Below, in pieces: positions 36,400-37,408 of a DNA stretch of 37,408 nt (its first letter is position 1; every line of letters begins with the position of its first letter). Below the pieces are notes generated by a model that was not told the origin of the DNA, searched no databases, and saw nothing but the letters and a program-made list of their open reading frames with translations. Location of the stretch: IMG/VR virus record IMGVR_UViG_3300042691_010121, positions 1 through 37,408 of that record, one strand, 5' to 3'. Both the position numbers and the translations under genes were made by a program. The DNA comes from a virus.

Positions 36400-36598
36400 C
36401 CTGATCGCAGCCGTCCGCACCGCATCCGGTAAGCCGATGATGTCAGAGCGTGAGTGTCTGGCTATCGCGCGGGCGGTGTTGGGAGTGGTGAGAGAGCCGA
36501 GCGAGGGCGATACCTACGCGGTTATGAGGGCTCGTCAGGAAGGCGGCGCGCTGCTGTCTTACGCGATGGACGCAACTACCGACACCCCGCCACGCTAG
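36386..36598 (+). CDS. Last rightward gene (70 aa)
   Basis: The ATG lies inside the end of the previous gene. The product (MTRADLIAAVRTASGKPMMS, then ERECLAIARAVLGVVREPSE, then VMRARQEGGALLSYAMDATT) is helical and lacks a known motif. It is the last gene of the rightward operon and overlaps the 3' end of the leftward outer spanin gene by 23 bases, so the two operons converge tail to tail. I see no strong intrinsic terminator at the junction. Confidence 0.52.
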   Translation: MTRADLIAAVRTASGKPMMSERECLAIARAVLGVVREPSEGDTYAVMRARQEGGALLSYAMDATTDTPPR

Positions 36599-36848
36599 CC
36601 TCTAGCTCCGCCTCTCTCCCGATCCTGAGAGCACGTCCGGCACGGTATAGCTTGGCAAGCTCGAACACGTTCGGAGCGCCTGCAATCGCCGCATCGGTGT
36701 CGGGGTACTCGGGCCTGGGGCCGGGGTCGGTGGCGCACTTGATAGCGACCGGGACACGGACCTCGCGGACCTCAATGCGGGGTTCTGACGCCGTAGCGCA
36801 GGCGGTCAAGATTAACGGGATGACCGCTAACGCCGCTAATCGTAACAT
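36576..36848 (-). CDS. Outer-membrane spanin lipoprotein, Rz1-like (90 aa)
   Basis: The N-terminus MLRLAALAVIPLILTAC is a lipoprotein signal with lipobox LTAC (Cys17). The sequence then reads EVREVRVPVAIKCATDPGPR, with the R-V-P-V pattern typical of Rz1-like outer spanins; the C-terminus is helical. With the inner spanin upstream it would span the periplasm to disrupt the outer membrane at lysis. GGAG lies seven bases before the ATG. It is a separate gene, not nested in Rz as in lambda. It converges with the rightward operon. Confidence 0.78.
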   Translation of the reverse strand: MLRLAALAVIPLILTACATASEPRIEVREVRVPVAIKCATDPGPRPEYPDTDAAIAGAPNVFELAKLYRAGRALRIGREAELEASVAGCR

Positions 36849-36974
36849 TGATTGACTCCGTTGTTCGCGCTATAGGTTTGGGGCTGCGGTGCCAATTGCG
36901 GGTTGCGGACTTCGTGCCCAGCCTAAGCTTCCGGCGCCACACCGCTGGACCGTGTGGGGATAAGCGCCGCAGCT

Positions 36975-37367
36975 TCACCCTCCCCTCAGAACATCCAGCG
37001 CCCCCGCGCACACGTCCTCGGGAGCCCGCATCGCCAGCACCCGGTCAGCATGACGGCGGGCGCTCTCGGCCACCGCTCGCGCGTCACGGGCGGCTTTGGC
37101 GCTTTGGGCTACACGCCTATCGGATTCAGCCTTGAGGCCCGCCACGGCGCGGCTCTGAGCCTCCAGCGCGGCCGCTAGCGTCGTGGTGTTGGCCTTACAC
37201 ACCGTCAGGCTGGTCATGGCCCGTTCCGCCGTCGCTTCGGCCTTTGCAAGCGCCCGCTCGCTTTTCAAAGCACGCGTACACTGACCCACCGACAAGGCTA
37301 GAGCCAGGACGGCGACACCCGAGGCGATAGGCCCGGCAAGGCGGGAGGCTAGAATTGCTGCGATCAT
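36975..37367 (-). CDS. Inner-membrane spanin, Rz-like (130 aa)
   Basis: I chose the ATG on 37367; a GTG three codons earlier would overlap the previous gene more. A hydrophobic segment (LAGPIASGVAVLALALSVG) at residues ~10-28 is followed by a long Ala/Arg/Glu/Lys helix with heptads (LKSERALAKAEATAERAMTS, VCKANTTTLAAALEAQSRAV), ending DVCAGALDVLRGG. One N-terminal membrane helix and a periplasmic coiled coil is the Rz layout. It would pair with the lipoprotein encoded 126 bases downstream. The Cys residues could form disulfides. Confidence 0.75.
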   Translation of the reverse strand: MIAAILASRLAGPIASGVAVLALALSVGQCTRALKSERALAKAEATAERAMTSLTVCKANTTTLAAALEAQSRAVAGLKAESDRRVAQSAKAARDARAVAESARRHADRVLAMRAPEDVCAGALDVLRGG

Positions 37368-37368
37368 G

Positions 37369-37408
37369 TCACCCACCCGCCTTGCTAATCCACGCCACCA
37401 GAAGCTTG
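37369..37408 (-). CDS. Partial gene, last 12 residues (lysis cassette candidate)
   Basis: A leftward frame enters from the right edge and ends KLLVAWISKAGG with a TGA on 37371-37369, just before the inner spanin ATG. By position, an endolysin or holin gene would be expected here, but 12 residues do not identify it. The other frame at this edge runs open into the spanin, so the call depends on unseen sequence. Confidence 0.35.
   Translation of the reverse strand, partial: KLLVAWISKAGG

Noticed and set aside
36772-36980. A leftward frame filling the gap between the two spanin genes (basic, Arg/Pro-rich)
   Set aside because: It overlaps the outer spanin gene for a long stretch, has a poor start and shows no protein-like pattern; I treat the gap 36849-36974 as untranslated with nothing else recognisable.
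1-37408. Direct circular joining of the two window ends
   Set aside because: Joining would fuse the 68-residue partial frame with the inner spanin in one reading frame and leave no endolysin gene, so some sequence is probably missing between the ends.
1-37408. tRNA genes, CRISPR array, insertion sequences or an integrase
   Set aside because: No cloverleaf with TTCGA-type arm, no regularly spaced repeats, no transposase motifs and no tyrosine or serine recombinase motifs were found by eye.

Overview
The window is most of the genome of a short-tailed (podovirus-type) double-stranded DNA phage or prophage from a GC-rich alphaproteobacterium. The virion genes identify the type: terminase, a P22-like portal, scaffold, an N4-gp56-type major capsid protein, a gp4-like adaptor, a gp10-like stabilisation protein, internal (ejection) proteins, fibres and a beta-helix spike, with no tail tube, sheath or tape measure. 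A GcrA-like protein suggests a host in or near the Caulobacterales (Caulobacter, Brevundimonas, Phenylobacterium); this is inference. No integrase, holin-endolysin pair, DNA polymerase, tRNA or CRISPR array was seen. A gene is cut at each end, so the genome is incomplete here.

Layout. A divergent control region lies at about 29866-29976. Leftward (- strand) from it runs an early operon, 29865 down to 23026: Cro/C1-type HTH protein, SNF2-like helicase, beta-class amino-methyltransferase, a 55-aa protein, C5-cytosine methyltransferase, GcrA-like regulator, DnaA domain-IV-like protein, HNH nuclease, DUF1376-type replication protein and small genes. The late genes follow in the same direction, 22982 down to 1: HNH, TerS, TerL, portal, scaffold, capsid, adaptor, fibre proteins, stabilisation protein, internal virion proteins, spike and a holin-like membrane protein. 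The two spanin genes at 37367-36576 (also - strand) would follow the left edge if the genome is circular or permuted. Rightward (+ strand) from the control region, 29977 to 36598, is one tightly packed operon: small early proteins, ERF and NinB recombination proteins, a mini QueD-like protein, a TGT/DpdA-like protein, a third HNH nuclease, and Ea22-like and ABA-sandwich-type accessory proteins.

How it works together. Nearly every junction is an ATGA, GTGA or TGATG overlap, so translational coupling is pervasive. The late region breaks at four places, each marked by a copy of the same 19-bp element beginning CTTGACATCC. I read these as leftward late promoters; two sit about 31-32 nt before a start codon that lacks a Shine-Dalgarno, which suggests leaderless messages. 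The capsid and gp10-like leaders share a second 28-bp block.

Most worth follow-up: (1) GcrA-like and DnaA-domain-IV-like genes overlapping each other, downstream of two DNA methyltransferases, which looks like a phage copy of parts of the alphaproteobacterial cell-cycle circuit; (2) a QueD-like plus DpdA-like pair that suggests 7-deazaguanine chemistry, although the QueD-like protein lacks the catalytic Cys; (3) the shared late-promoter element.
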